Shown here: positions 16,121 through 26,607 of the stretch, one piece after another
Position numbering within the stretch: position 1 is the first letter of the stretch
Layout: every line of letters starts with the position of its first letter
Assembly (NCBI RefSeq): GCF_002846555.1
Contig: NZ_PJMS01000001.1
Span: forward strand, 5,167,501-5,231,500
DNA: 64,000 nt
Direction: 5' to 3'
Source of the DNA: Aquimarina sp. MAR_2010_214
Lineage (GTDB): Bacteria; Bacteroidota; Bacteroidia; Flavobacteriales; Flavobacteriaceae
Program-made: the position numbers and the translations under genes
Notes under the pieces: model-generated
Seen by the model: only the letters and a program-made list of their open reading frames with translations
Told to the model about the DNA's origin: nothing
The model's database searches: none

Positions 16121-16128
16121 CAAAACTA
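16121..16128 (-). promoter_or_regulatory. -7 box upstream of the TPR gene
   Basis: On the minus strand this reads TAGTTTTG, matching TAnnTTTG, 15 bp before the TPR start and overlapping the end of pyc. No clear -33 box was identified. Confidence 0.35.
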
Positions 16129-19100
16129 TTTAAGCATGATTACCAAATCATCAGCTTCGACCATTGTACCTGATTTAAGAACAATTTTCTTAATCACTAC
16201 ATCTTCATTGGCCGTAATGGTAGTTTCCATTTTCATGGCTTCTATGATAAATAGAGGATCATTCTTCTTTACTTCCTGACCGGTTTTGACCAATACAGAG
16301 GATAATGATCCTTGTAAAGGGGCTCCTATCTGTTTAGCATCTGTTTTATCCACTTTTGCATGTATCACTTTATCTACTTTAATTGCATTATCTTGTATCT
16401 CTACATTTCTGGTTTGGCCATTTACTTTAAAGAATACAGTGACTTTACCATCATCATGAGGTTCTCCTACCGATATCAATTCTATTAACAGTATTTTTCC
16501 TTTATCAAGTTCTATAATGATTTCCTCTCCAGGTACCATTCCATAAAAAAAGTTTTTGGTTGGTATTGTCATCACATTACCATATTTTAAATGATGATTG
16601 TAGGCTCCTGTAAAGACTTTTGGATATAATTTATAAGAAAGAAAATCTGTAATATCCAACTCTCTTCCCATACCTTTTTTGAATATTTTGACAAACTCTA
16701 TAAATTCGGTTTCAAAATCAACAGGTTCCAGATGTGCATTGGGTCTGTTTGTAAATGGTTTTTGATCTTTTAATATTGATTTCTGAAGATCTTTCGGAAA
16801 TTCACCAACAGGCTGTCCTAATTCTCCTTTAAACAAACTAACCACCGATTGCGGATATGAAATGGTATCTCCTCGCTCTTTTACATCTTCTATAGTTAGA
16901 TTATTACTCACCAGATATTGCGCCATATCCCCCACAACTTTAGAGCTTGGTGTTACCTTCACAATATCTCCGAAAAGCTCATTTACCTCTCCATACATTT
17001 TAGTAATTTCATGAAAACGATCTGCTAATCCTAATCCTTGTGCTTGCGGTTTCAAATTAGAATATTGTCCTCCGGGGATTTCATGTTGATATACTTCTCC
17101 TGTTCCTGCTTTTAATCCGGATTCGAAAACATAATAGTATTCGCGTACAGCCTCCCAATAATTAGAATACTCGTTTAATTTGGAGATATTCATTGTATTC
17201 TCACGTTCATGAAATCTCATCATTTCTGCTATCGCATTAAAATTGGGTTGTGCCGTTAATCCTGATAATCCACCTAAAGCAACATCTACAACATCTACAC
17301 CTGCTTCAATCGCTTTAAGATATGTTGCTGATTGTACCGAAGAAGTATCATGTGTATGTAAGTGTATCGGAATGTTAATTTCAGATTTTAATGCCGAAAC
17401 CAATTCATAAGCGGCATATGGTTTTAGCAATCCTGCCATATCTTTGATACCCAGAATATGTGCTCCTGCATTTTCGATATCTTTGGCCAGTTGAATATAA
17501 TAATCGAGAGTATATTTAGTTCGATTTGGATCTAAAATATCTCCTGTATAGCATAAGGAACCTTCGGCAAGGCCTTGTGTTCTCGTACGTACATGTTCGA
17601 TACAAGGAGCTATAGATTTCATCCAGTTTAGGGAATCAAAAATTCGAAACACATCTACCCCATTCTCCCAGGATTGTTCTACAAATTTCCCTATCAAATT
17701 ATCAGGATATGCAGTATATCCCACACCGTTAGATCCACGAATTAGCATTTGAAGCAACAGGTTAGGCATTGCTTCTCGTAGTGAACGGAGTCTTTCCCAT
17801 GGGTTTTCTTTAAGGAAACGAAGGCAGACATCAAAAGTCGCTCCTCCCCAAACTTCCATACTAAAGATTTCTGGGTGGTTTTTAGCAAACCCTTCTGCTA
17901 CTTTATGCATATCATAGGTACGCATTCTGGTAGCTAATAAGCTTTGATGCGCATCACGCATTGTAGTATCTGTAAAATGAACTTTCTTTTCATTCTTCAG
18001 CCACGTTGCAAACTTCTCTGGTCCTAATTCAGTAAGTAAGTCTTTGGTTCCTTTTGTATATCCCAGGTTTTCATCAAATTTTGGAACTGTAGGCACTACA
18101 AAAGTTTTTGTATCATCAATCTTTTTAACATCAGGATTACCATTTACGATAATATCCCCTAAAAAATTAGCTAATTTGGTTGCTCGATTACGAGGTTCTT
18201 TAATCGTAAATAACGATTTAGTATTCTGGATAAAGTTAACGGTTACCTCTCCTTTTCTGAAGGTTTCGTGTCTTAAGATATTAGCTAAGAATGGCATATT
18301 GGTTTTTACACCACGTATTCTAAACTCAGACAGTGCTCTTAACATTTTTCTACATGCGCCATCAAGAGTTCTACTATTTGCCGAAACTTTCACCAACATC
18401 GAATCAAAGAATGGTGAAATGGTTACTCCTTGATATACACTGCCTGCATCTAACCGAATTCCAAATCCTGAAGCACTACGATAGGTTGTAATTGTTCCGT
18501 AATCTGGTTTAAAATCATTCTCGGGATCTTCTGTTGTAATTCTACATTGTAACGCAAATCCTGTTGTTTCTATACTCTCCTGGTTTTCTATTTTTATTTG
18601 CTTATCAGATAGTTTATATCCTCCTGCAATAAATACCTGAGCTTTGATTAGATCTATTCCCGTTACAATTTCTGTAACCGTGTGTTCTACCTGTACCCGA
18701 GGATTCACTTCAATAAAATAAATACTTTCATCTTCATCAACCAAAAATTCTACAGTACCAATATTATTATAATCAACTGCTTTACAAATAGCAAGTGCAT
18801 AATTGTATAAATCCTGTTTTATATGTTCCGATACTCCAAAAGAAGGAGCATATTCGATTACTTTTTGATAACGTCGTTGTACTGAACAATCACGTTCAAA
18901 AAGATGTACCATATTACCGTGATGATCTGCTACGATCTGTATTTCGATATGTTTTGGATTCTCTACAAACTTCTCCAAAAATACGGTATCATCTCCAAAG
19001 GCATTTAAGGCTTCTCTTCGTGATTCTGGGTATGCTTTTTCGAGCTCTTCATCATTTCGAATCACTCGCATCCCTCGACCTCCACCACCAGAAGCTGCTT

Positions 19101-19578
19101 TTAGCATTACCGGATAACCAATACGCTTAGCTTCTTTTAATGCTATTGTTACATCTATAAGATCCTCTTTGTTACTTTCTATGATAGGAATATCATTCTC
19201 GATCGCTACTTTTTTGGCTGTGATCTTATCTCCAAGAGACCGTAGAACTGATACTTTGGGGCCAATAAAGATGATATCATTTTCTAAACATTGCTGTGCA
19301 AATTCTGAGTTCTCAGAAAGAAACCCATAGCCAGGATGGATAGCATCTACATTATTGTTTTTGGCTACTTTTATAATGGCCTCAATATTTAGGTAAGGCT
19401 TTAATGGTTCATTATTTTCACCAATCTGGTATGCTTCGTCTGCCTTGTACCTGTGTAACGAATATCGATCTTCATAGGTATATACTCCTACTGTTTCTAA
19501 TCCAATTTCTGTACAAGCTCTAAAAATACGGATTGCAATTTCTCCCCGATTAGCTACTAAAACTTTTTTGATTTGCAT
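16126..19578 (-). CDS. pyc: Pyruvate carboxylase
   Basis: The 1150-residue protein has the full single-chain layout. The biotin carboxylase domain (about residues 1-450) carries the ATP-grasp glycine loop AASGGGGRGMR and EVNPRVQVEHTVTE. The carboxyltransferase domain (about 530-800) starts at FTDTTMRDAHQSLLATRMR. The C-terminal biotin carrier has the attachment lysine in EAMKMETT. The enzyme makes oxaloacetate from pyruvate and bicarbonate using ATP, feeding the TCA cycle and gluconeogenesis. The encoded biotin ligase at 44388-45119 would modify it. Length and motifs are normal, and the start begins with the usual KKVLVANRGEIAIRIFRAC. Confidence 0.97.
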   Translation of the reverse strand: MQIKKVLVANRGEIAIRIFRACTEIGLETVGVYTYEDRYSLHRYKADEAYQIGENNEPLKPYLNIEAIIKVAKNNNVDAIHPGYGFLSENSEFAQQCLENDIIFIGPKVSVLRSLGDKITAKKVAIENDIPIIESNKEDLIDVTIALKEAKRIGYPVMLKAASGGGGRGMRVIRNDEELEKAYPESRREALNAFGDDTVFLEKFVENPKHIEIQIVADHHGNMVHLFERDCSVQRRYQKVIEYAPSFGVSEHIKQDLYNYALAICKAVDYNNIGTVEFLVDEDESIYFIEVNPRVQVEHTVTEIVTGIDLIKAQVFIAGGYKLSDKQIKIENQESIETTGFALQCRITTEDPENDFKPDYGTITTYRSASGFGIRLDAGSVYQGVTISPFFDSMLVKVSANSRTLDGACRKMLRALSEFRIRGVKTNMPFLANILRHETFRKGEVTVNFIQNTKSLFTIKEPRNRATKLANFLGDIIVNGNPDVKKIDDTKTFVVPTVPKFDENLGYTKGTKDLLTELGPEKFATWLKNEKKVHFTDTTMRDAHQSLLATRMRTYDMHKVAEGFAKNHPEIFSMEVWGGATFDVCLRFLKENPWERLRSLREAMPNLLLQMLIRGSNGVGYTAYPDNLIGKFVEQSWENGVDVFRIFDSLNWMKSIAPCIEHVRTRTQGLAEGSLCYTGDILDPNRTKYTLDYYIQLAKDIENAGAHILGIKDMAGLLKPYAAYELVSALKSEINIPIHLHTHDTSSVQSATYLKAIEAGVDVVDVALGGLSGLTAQPNFNAIAEMMRFHERENTMNISKLNEYSNYWEAVREYYYVFESGLKAGTGEVYQHEIPGGQYSNLKPQAQGLGLADRFHEITKMYGEVNELFGDIVKVTPSSKVVGDMAQYLVSNNLTIEDVKERGDTISYPQSVVSLFKGELGQPVGEFPKDLQKSILKDQKPFTNRPNAHLEPVDFETEFIEFVKIFKKGMGRELDITDFLSYKLYPKVFTGAYNHHLKYGNVMTIPTKNFFYGMVPGEEIIIELDKGKILLIELISVGEPHDDGKVTVFFKVNGQTRNVEIQDNAIKVDKVIHAKVDKTDAKQIGAPLQGSLSSVLVKTGQEVKKNDPLFIIEAMKMETTITANEDVVIKKIVLKSGTMVEADDLVIMLK

Positions 19579-19607
19579 GATATAAATTATGAGTTAAAAC
19601 CATTTTT

Positions 19608-19621
19608 AGCGAATGTTCGCT
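19608..19621. promoter_or_regulatory. Palindrome upstream of pyc
   Basis: AGCGAATGTTCGCT has 6-bp inverted arms and sits 30 bp before the pyc start. It could be an operator or a 5'-leader hairpin. Nothing else is evident in the rest of this AT-rich intergenic stretch. Confidence 0.35.
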
Positions 19622-19875
19622 ACGAAGATATTGATTAGATTCATTTTTTGCAATACATATTCTTTAGAATAAATCAAATAATTAATTTTAGTATTAATTA
19701 TTAACCAATTCATGTAATATGTTAATTAAAACACTCTTTTATTAAAAGAATATTACTCAAAAACAACAATTTAGGCAAATATTAAAAAACAGATTCTCTA
19801 CAGAATTCTTTCTCACTTTCGTCTAGATAATCACTTTTTTTGAACATCAATTTAATTACTCCTAAAACTAAAATT

Positions 19876-21369
19876 ATGAAATCCCTATTCTTTAAATCTT
19901 TATTACTACTATCCATCCCGATGTTATTACAAAGTCAAATAACAGAAAAAAGTAATCTCGCCAACATATCCTTACAACATTCTAATACTACTTCTAATCC
20001 AAACTATATTACCATAGTAGACAATGACTGTAGTTCTATGGCTGATTTTTTACCTAATCAATGGGGGATCAGCACATCACAATTTGTTTCTACAGGCGGA
20101 TCGATTACTGATTCTCCTAATCGTTTACTAAGTAGTGGTACTTTTTCTCCTTTACAACTTGAACAAGAAATAGATTTAACATCTGTAACTGCTGCTTTTG
20201 TAGAATTTAAGGCTAAATGGGAATTACAGAAATTTTTTGATTATGTGCAATTCGACGTTTTACCCGAAGGTGCACCTTCTTTTAATGGCTGGGAAGCACA
20301 GCATGGTTTACACACTAAACTTTCACCAGTGGCTGGCACACAATTTCAACCATTAGGAGAACCAATATATAATCTTGTGCAATCCGATTGGGTACAAGAG
20401 AAAATCGACTTAAGCAAATACATTGGGCAAAAAATTCATATCCGATTTTATATTGCAGCATTGACATATGTTGGTGGTCGTACTGATGGTTTTTATTTTG
20501 ACGACCTTAAAGTTAAAGTTCTCCCTGATCCCGATGGAAATACAAATAATACTATTACACTTCTAGAAGATGATTGTAATTCTTTAGATAATTTTATCAT
20601 TGATGATCATGGACAATGGGGAGTAGATACTTCGAGGTTTCTTTCTCCTATCGGCTCTATTCATGATACCCCTATGAGTGATTTACAAAATGCCACTCAC
20701 ACCAAAATAGAATTCAAGCAATCTATTGATCTAACATCTGTAAATGATGCTTATGCAGAATTTTACTTTATAAATTATATGTACCCTCATTCCTGGGATG
20801 AATTTGTACAATTTCAAGTTAAATTAGAAAATGAACCTGATGGAGATTGGGAAGCATTATCTGGAATAAATACACGTCCCGCACCAGCTCCAGGTAATGA
20901 ACCCTGGCAAAAAGCAGGAGCTCCTTTGTATGGAGGCGTAGTATCTAATTGGATTCATGAGAAAGTAGATTTAAGTAAATTTGATGGGCAAAAAATACAC
21001 ATACGCTTTTTAAGAGGTGGTAGAAAACCTCATACCGGAAATCGTGGTTTTGCTTTTGATAACTTTAAAGTAAAAGGTTCTCTAAAGAACAAACAACTTA
21101 ACACATTAAATAACAACGCTCTACTATCTTCTACAGAAGAAACACTAAGAGTATACCCAAACCCAACCAGCGATTATATCATTATTAATTCTAGTATAAA
21201 AGATTCTTTTTTTATTACTATAAAAAATGCTCAAGGACAAAAAATAAAAACTATATCTACTACAAACAATTCGATCAAAATAAATGTTTCTTCATTTGCA
21301 AACGGAATATACTTTATTTCTATACAAACCTCTAAAACACAAAGGTCAATTAAATTTTTAAAGCAATAA
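19876..21369 (+). CDS. Secreted T9SS-sorted protein with two tandem beta-sandwich domains
   Basis: The 497-residue protein starts with a signal peptide (MKSLFFKSLLLLSIPMLLQSQ), the reason for preferring the ATG at 19876 over 19840. Two similar domains of about 170 residues follow; both contain DLTS..A..EF, then WxxEKxDLSKxxGQKIHIRF and xxFDxxKVK, a pattern like MAM or immune-inhibitor-type carbohydrate-binding beta-sandwiches. The C-terminal 75 residues (LRVYPNPTSDYIII onwards) form a type A T9SS sorting domain, so the protein is exported across the outer membrane and probably attached to the cell surface. No catalytic domain is present; a binding or adhesion role is likely. Confidence 0.85.
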   Translation: MKSLFFKSLLLLSIPMLLQSQITEKSNLANISLQHSNTTSNPNYITIVDNDCSSMADFLPNQWGISTSQFVSTGGSITDSPNRLLSSGTFSPLQLEQEIDLTSVTAAFVEFKAKWELQKFFDYVQFDVLPEGAPSFNGWEAQHGLHTKLSPVAGTQFQPLGEPIYNLVQSDWVQEKIDLSKYIGQKIHIRFYIAALTYVGGRTDGFYFDDLKVKVLPDPDGNTNNTITLLEDDCNSLDNFIIDDHGQWGVDTSRFLSPIGSIHDTPMSDLQNATHTKIEFKQSIDLTSVNDAYAEFYFINYMYPHSWDEFVQFQVKLENEPDGDWEALSGINTRPAPAPGNEPWQKAGAPLYGGVVSNWIHEKVDLSKFDGQKIHIRFLRGGRKPHTGNRGFAFDNFKVKGSLKNKQLNTLNNNALLSSTEETLRVYPNPTSDYIIINSSIKDSFFITIKNAQGQKIKTISTTNNSIKINVSSFANGIYFISIQTSKTQRSIKFLKQ

Positions 21370-21722
21370 AAAAATAATATTACCAGATGGTTTGTACTAA
21401 TTCACAAACAACAGTATTACATTTTCTTATCCTTATTGAGTTAAAGTAACTACGTGATATATGTATTTTAGTTCCAAATTTTGATATTAATTTAGTATTG
21501 ATATTTGGGGCTAAAACTATACACTGTACTCTAATTTTTCTCCTCCAAAAAAAGAGCTGATATAGCATGTGAAATATTAGATTTATCCATTTTAAATCAA
21601 AATTACATTAACCTTAACATAAATTAACTACACCTTTTATAAGATTCTCTATTTCAGACACGTTAGTTGTATAATAAACCTTGAAAAAATAATTTTTAAT
21701 TTATTTATTAAAGCCTTTAACA
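21370..21722. other. AT-rich intergenic stretch without a supported gene
   Basis: About 350 bp between the T9SS protein and the lipoprotein gene. A 62-codon minus-strand frame at 21380-21568 has no domain, no helpful start context and odd composition, so I do not call it. No strong hairpin or promoter match was found. Confidence 0.5.
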
Positions 21723-22562
21723 ATGAAAAATAGAATTTTTGCCTTTGCAGGCCTTTTATTTATAACAAGCAGCTTTTTATTAAGTTGTAGCGATGATGAC
21801 AATGATACGCAAATACCAACCACTGCTGTCACTACTTCGAAACAATTTAAAGATATTAAATCTGCTAACAAAGAAATAGGGTCTATAGTAGAAAATGTTT
21901 TCAATACTGAAAATAAGACTTCTAATAAGTCTTTTTCTAAAGTAAAAACACCTCAATGTGCGACTATCACTTCAGAAACAACGGATCAAACCAAAACTAT
22001 TACTATTGATTTTGGGGATAATTGTGAACTACCTAATGGAGAAGTAATTTCTGGTAGTATTCGTATGAGTTTTAGTCTACAGCTGGATACAGAAAGTAAA
22101 ATCGAAATTAGTTATAGTCTTGAAAAAATCGTCTATAAAGATATTACTGTTAGTGGAACTGCAACTACAATATATTCTTTTCAAAGTGATACCGGAAACA
22201 CTAAATTCTCCACAAATTCTGATTTCACATTTGCATGGGGAGACGGACTTTCTGCAACTAGTAAAACAAATTTTGTAACAGAAACTTTCGCAGGAAACAC
22301 TAATCCAGACATACCGACTAGTCCAATTTTTTATAGCTTAACTACTGGTAATAGCTTAACCGAGTTTAGTAATGGTGATCGATTTGCTGTAGAAATTACA
22401 ACTCCTTTACGCGATGAAAGTTCATGTCAGTATACTGTGAGTGGTGTTATGGCAACTACAGAGAATAGTGCAGTTATTACTTTGAACTATGGTGATGGAG
22501 AATGCGATAATATTGCAACTCAGACCGATGCAGACGGTAATGAAACTACTATCGAATTGTAG
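21723..22562 (+). CDS. Hypothetical lipoprotein
   Basis: The 279-residue protein has a lipoprotein signal with lipobox SFLLSCSDDD; the Asp-rich start after the cysteine is typical of Bacteroidota lipoproteins, often exported to the surface. The mature part is rich in Thr, Ser, Asp and Asn with alternating beta-strand patterns (TKTITIDFGDNCEL, later AVITLNYGDGECDN), suggesting a beta-sandwich fold. It contains a few Cys residues that might pair. It is a single-gene unit, followed by a strong terminator. I do not recognise its family and see no catalytic motif. Confidence 0.75.
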   Translation: MKNRIFAFAGLLFITSSFLLSCSDDDNDTQIPTTAVTTSKQFKDIKSANKEIGSIVENVFNTENKTSNKSFSKVKTPQCATITSETTDQTKTITIDFGDNCELPNGEVISGSIRMSFSLQLDTESKIEISYSLEKIVYKDITVSGTATTIYSFQSDTGNTKFSTNSDFTFAWGDGLSATSKTNFVTETFAGNTNPDIPTSPIFYSLTTGNSLTEFSNGDRFAVEITTPLRDESSCQYTVSGVMATTENSAVITLNYGDGECDNIATQTDADGNETTIEL

Positions 22563-22582
22563 TAAGACCCTTCAAAATAATT

Positions 22583-22618
22583 AAACCGTTTCAGAAGAAA
22601 TTTCTTCTGAAACGGTTT
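22583..22618. terminator. Strong bidirectional terminator
   Basis: A perfect 36-bp palindrome (18-bp arms beginning AAACCGTTTC) flanked by A and T runs. It separates the convergent lipoprotein and DctP genes. Confidence 0.85.
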
Positions 22619-22624
22619 TTTTGA

Positions 22625-23743
22625 TTACTTCTGTATTTTATTATAATAAGCTTTTTCTGTTACTTCAGACCATTTGGAGATCTTTTTTTGAAAACTTGAA
22701 TAGCTCTCATACACTTCTTTAGAAAGTGGATCATCTCCTATCATTTCCTGGATTGCTTCATCAGTAAATCCTCGTAAGGCATCCAGAGTTTCTTTAGAAA
22801 ATTCGCGAACCTCAACACCTTCTTCATTTATCAATTTATCCAAATAAATCCCATTTTGTCTATCAAACTCTGCCAAAACCCAGACTTGTGCTCGTTTAGA
22901 AGCCGCTTCTAATACTGCTTGCAGATGTGGAGGCAGACCGTCGTACAAATTTTTATTAATAAAAAACTCAAGTTGTGAACCTGTCTCGTGCCATCCTGGT
23001 GTATAATAATATTTTGCAATTTTATGAAATCCCATTTTATAATCGTGATATGGGCCAATCCACTCGGTAGCATCAATAACTCCTCTTTCTAAGCTTGTAT
23101 ACACCTCACTACCTGCTACCAAAACTGCTGCTCCTCCTGCTTTCTCCAATACTTTTCCTCCAATACCCGGTAAGCGCATTTTTAATCCTTTAAAATCTTC
23201 AACAGAGTTGATTTCCCGGTTAAACCACCCTCCCATCTGTACACCTGTATTCCCTCCCATAAAAGGTACAAGGTTAAATTTAGCATAGGTTTTTTTCCAT
23301 AATTCATATCCTCCTCCTGTTTCTAACCAGGAGGTAATTTGTTGGCTATTCATCCCAAATGGTACGGCTGCAAAAAACTGTGCTGCCGGGGTTTTTCCTG
23401 CCCAATAATACGCTGCTCCACATCCCATCTCTATAGTTCCCTGGGATACTACATCAAAAGCTTCTAACGGGGGTACCAATTCTCCTCCTCCATATACTTT
23501 TATTTTAATCTGCCCATTAGACAATTCGTCTACCCATTTTGAATATTTCTCTGCAACTTCACCCACCACAGGAAAGTTTGGTGGCCAGGTAGTTGTCATT
23601 TTCCAATAAAACACTTTATCGGGTTTGGTCACATCATATGAAGTAGTACGCATACTTGCTGGTGGGTCCCCTAAACAAGAAAGAAACAATACTAAAGTGG
23701 TCACTAAGGTGAAATACCTTAAAATTTTATTTTTTTGAACCAT
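22625..23743 (-). CDS. dctP: TRAP transporter substrate-binding lipoprotein (DctP family)
   Basis: The 372-residue protein binds the substrate for the adjacent TRAP permease. The DctP signature is visible: FYWKMTTTWPPNFPVVGEVAEKYSKWV, the GGGELVPPLEAFDVVSQGTIEMG block and GLKMRLPGIGGKVLEKAG. I start it at ATG 23743, giving a clean lipoprotein signal ending LFLSC, so it is tethered rather than freely periplasmic, which is notable for a TRAP binding protein. It is the last of three genes; a gap of about 100 bp separates it from dctM. Relatives include 2-oxo acid binding proteins, but the substrate cannot be told. Confidence 0.92.
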   Translation of the reverse strand: MVQKNKILRYFTLVTTLVLFLSCLGDPPASMRTTSYDVTKPDKVFYWKMTTTWPPNFPVVGEVAEKYSKWVDELSNGQIKIKVYGGGELVPPLEAFDVVSQGTIEMGCGAAYYWAGKTPAAQFFAAVPFGMNSQQITSWLETGGGYELWKKTYAKFNLVPFMGGNTGVQMGGWFNREINSVEDFKGLKMRLPGIGGKVLEKAGGAAVLVAGSEVYTSLERGVIDATEWIGPYHDYKMGFHKIAKYYYTPGWHETGSQLEFFINKNLYDGLPPHLQAVLEAASKRAQVWVLAEFDRQNGIYLDKLINEEGVEVREFSKETLDALRGFTDEAIQEMIGDDPLSKEVYESYSSFQKKISKWSEVTEKAYYNKIQK

Positions 23744-23842
23744 AACAAACTTTATAAGATCTACTAATACGTTATTAAACATCTTTAGAAATGTAAAAGG
23801 ATATTCTTTTATAGTTTCCAAAGAACATATTTTACTATTCTT

Positions 23843-25189
23843 CTATTTTGATATAAAAATAATCTCAGGAAAAAACACAACCATACCAACAATAATTAAC
23901 TGAATGATAATAAAAGGTATAATCCCTTTATAAATCTGACTGGTTTTTACATTATCTGGGGCAACGCCCTTAAGATAAAACAAAGCAAAGCCAAATGGTG
24001 GTGTCAAAAACGACGTTTGCAGATTTAATGCTATCAAAATCCCAACCCACAACATATCCATACCAAAAGCATTAAAAATAGGAGTCACTACTGGCACTAT
24101 AATAAAAACAATTTCAATAAAATCAATAAAAAAGCCTGCAATAAAGATCACAACCATGACCAATAACAAAAACATAAGAGGTGTCAAATTAGATGACATA
24201 ATCAATTCTTGCAGATATGCATCTCCCCCCAATGCTCTAAACACTAAAGTAAATGTAGTTGCTCCTAAAAGAATAAAAAACACCATCGATGTTAGCTTTA
24301 TAGTTTCCTGAGCTACTTCTTTTAGAATTTTAAACGAAAACTTTTTTTGAATTATGGTCAATATTGTTGCGCCAATAGCTCCAATGGCAGAAGCTTCTGT
24401 AGGAGAAGCTACACCAGTAAAAATAGAGCCTAATACCAATACAATCAAAAGTATTGGTAAGAAGAGTGCTTTTAAAATTTTTGAAGTGAAATTAGTTCCT
24501 CTAAATGCTGCAATCTCTTCTGCAGGAATGCTGGGAGCATCTTCTTTGTGAACAAAAGATTTTATCAAAATATAGCCAATATATAATCCTACCAATATCA
24601 ATCCGGGTAACAGTGCGGCAGAAAACAAAGCTCCTACATCTACAGATGCCGATCCTCGTGATGAACTATTGATGGTATCTGCTAATAACACTAATACAAT
24701 AGATGGCGGAATGATTTGCCCTAATGTTCCTGAAGATGCTATTACTCCTGTTGCAAGTTCTGTTTTGTACCCTCGTTTAAGCATTGTAGGCAAGCTTATT
24801 AACCCCATCGTCACCACCGTTGCTCCAACAATCCCAGTAGATGCTGCAAGTAAAGCCCCTACAATTACTACAGAAATTGCTAAACCACCACGTACACGCC
24901 CAAACATCATTGCCATAGTTTCTAACAAGCTCTCTGCCAGACCCGATTTCTCAAGCATGATTCCCATAAAAATAAATAAAGGAACCGCCATTAGTACATA
25001 ATTATTGACTACTCCCATAATTCTTGCCGGAAGCAAGTAAAACGTAGACATCTGAAACACTTCTGGAGCAAAAATGGATACTCCGAAAGCAAAGGCTACT
25101 GAAATCCCTCCTAATGTAAAAGCAACTGGGTACCCTCTTAGAATCAGAATAAAAATAATTACAAATAGTACTATTGCCAGGTATTCCAT
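23843..25189 (-). CDS. dctM: TRAP transporter large permease (DctM)
   Basis: The 448-residue integral membrane protein has around a dozen hydrophobic segments and DctM-family signatures: the FIFMGIMLEKSGLAESLLE region, GIVGATVVTMGLISLPTML and the ASSGTLGQIIPPSIVLVLLAD block. It is the sodium-dependent transport subunit that works with DctQ and the binding protein. Its start lies 2 bp after the dctQ stop, indicating translational coupling. Length is normal for the family, and the C-terminal half repeats the same inverted topology, including TPPFGFALFYLKGVAP. Confidence 0.93.
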   Translation of the reverse strand: MEYLAIVLFVIIFILILRGYPVAFTLGGISVAFAFGVSIFAPEVFQMSTFYLLPARIMGVVNNYVLMAVPLFIFMGIMLEKSGLAESLLETMAMMFGRVRGGLAISVVIVGALLAASTGIVGATVVTMGLISLPTMLKRGYKTELATGVIASSGTLGQIIPPSIVLVLLADTINSSSRGSASVDVGALFSAALLPGLILVGLYIGYILIKSFVHKEDAPSIPAEEIAAFRGTNFTSKILKALFLPILLIVLVLGSIFTGVASPTEASAIGAIGATILTIIQKKFSFKILKEVAQETIKLTSMVFFILLGATTFTLVFRALGGDAYLQELIMSSNLTPLMFLLLVMVVIFIAGFFIDFIEIVFIIVPVVTPIFNAFGMDMLWVGILIALNLQTSFLTPPFGFALFYLKGVAPDNVKTSQIYKGIIPFIIIQLIIVGMVVFFPEIIFISK

Positions 25190-25191
25190 TT

Positions 25192-25692
25192 CTAATCCTT
25201 ATTAAAAATAATTTGAATTGATTTCAACATATGGGATATTCCCTGAAGTAATAGAAAAGTAAACCCCAGAGTAATACAAAATTTAAGTATGTACAAAGCT
25301 GGTAAGCCTCCTGGTTGAGGAGAACTTTCTCCAATCATAAAAGAAGACAGTCCATAATACCAGGAAGAAACAATAACTACATAGCACCAGGGAATTAGTA
25401 AAAAAGCTCCTCCTAAAAGATCTACCCAAGCTTTTCCTTTTCTAGAAAGTTTAGTATAAAAAACATCAACTCGTACGTGTTTCTCATATTTAAATGTATA
25501 TCCAGATGCTAATAGAAATATCATCCCGAAGAGATAAATCTCTATTTCGATCATCCAGACAAATGTAAACTTAAAGATATAGCGAATAATTACATCAAGG
25601 CCAATGATTATCGCCAGTAGTGTTGCTACCCAACTAACCAATAGTCCTATCTTCTCACCAACTCTGTCAAGAAAATTGATAATTTTTTGCAT
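25192..25692 (-). CDS. dctQ: TRAP transporter small permease (DctQ)
   Basis: The 166-residue protein has the four membrane helices of DctQ subunits and the recognisable middle DVIIRYIFKFTFVWMIEIEIYLFGMIFLLASGYTFKYEKHVRVDVFY, which includes the conserved charged residues at the second and third helices. It partners DctM in the tripartite sodium-driven uptake system. As first gene of the operon it is preceded by about 130 bp of non-coding DNA. The family tends to be poorly conserved, so the call rests on this motif plus context. Confidence 0.9.
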   Translation of the reverse strand: MQKIINFLDRVGEKIGLLVSWVATLLAIIIGLDVIIRYIFKFTFVWMIEIEIYLFGMIFLLASGYTFKYEKHVRVDVFYTKLSRKGKAWVDLLGGAFLLIPWCYVVIVSSWYYGLSSFMIGESSPQPGGLPALYILKFCITLGFTFLLLQGISHMLKSIQIIFNKD

Positions 25693-25824
25693 CTAATGAT
25701 TTGTGTTACTAATACCTGGGTTGAAGATACTAAAATTAGATGCATTTGAAAACGGAAGTTAGTAATTGTCAAAAAGCGTATCAAAGATTTTCAATACTCA
25801 CGTATTAACAATTATCATATTAAG

Positions 25825-26586
25825 TTATCTCACAAAAACCAATTCATTAGGTTTGGTAGTATATTCTTCACTAAACCCATAGCCTTCATAATTAAACCCT
25901 TTTAAATCTTCAATAGTTTTGGCATCTGTATCGATAATATATCGAACCATCATACCTCTGGCTTTTTTGGCAAAGAAGCTTATCATTTTAAGTTTGTCTC
26001 CTTTCCAATCTTTAAATTGTGGAGTAATCACTGGTACTTTTAATGCTTTTTTATCAATTACGCTAAAATATTCATTACTTGCTAGGTTGATAAATAATTC
26101 ATCGTCTTGCAATTCATCATTTAAGTACTGGGTAACTGTTTTTTTCCAAAACTCATATAAATTATTTTTTCGACCCACTTTTAATTTAGTTCCCATCTCA
26201 AGACGGTAGGGCTGCATTAGATCCAAAGGTTTTAGAACTCCATATAACCCAGAAAGTATTCTTAATTGACCCTGTAATGCGCCTAATTTTTTTTCGGGAA
26301 TAGTATACGCATCTAATCCGATATATACATCTCCATTAAAAGAGTATACCGCAGGTCTTGCGTTTTCGTTTGTAAACGGAAGATGAAACTCCTGATTACG
26401 TTGCCAATTAAGTTGTGCTAACTTATCACTTATACTCATTAACTCAGAAAGTTTTTTAGGTGTTTTCTTCTTTAATACATCATTTAGCTTTTCAATTTCT
26501 GTAAGAAAAGCTGGAATCGTATACTGCTGAGTTGGTAATGCTGTTTCAAAATCTAATGATTTAGCTGGAGATATTACAATTTTCAT
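25825..26586 (-). CDS. yaaA: Peroxide stress protein YaaA (DUF328/UPF0246)
   Basis: The 253-residue protein begins with the family signature [14 protein letters not shown] and has [18 protein letters not shown], then [27 protein letters not shown] and [14 protein letters not shown]. YaaA of E. coli limits Fenton damage by lowering intracellular iron during peroxide stress and can bind DNA. I use the ATG at 26586; the earlier one at 26610 overlaps the promoter -7 box at 26608-26615. It is a single-gene unit, and the length matches the family. Confidence 0.94.
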   Translation of the reverse strand: MKIVISPAKSLDFETALPTQQYTIPAFLTEIEKLNDVLKKKTPKKLSELMSISDKLAQLNWQRNQEFHLPFTNENARPAVYSFNGDVYIGLDAYTIPEKKLGALQGQLRILSGLYGVLKPLDLMQPYRLEMGTKLKVGRKNNLYEFWKKTVTQYLNDELQDDELFINLASNEYFSVIDKKALKVPVITPQFKDWKGDKLKMISFFAKKARGMMVRYIIDTDAKTIEDLKGFNYEGYGFSEEYTTKPNELVFVR

Positions 26587-26607
26587 GTAGGTGACTTTTT
26601 TGTTATT

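Noticed and set aside
21380..21568. Minus-strand frame of 62 codons between the T9SS and lipoprotein genes
   Set aside because: No domain, no supporting start context, and biased composition; AT-rich intergenic DNA.
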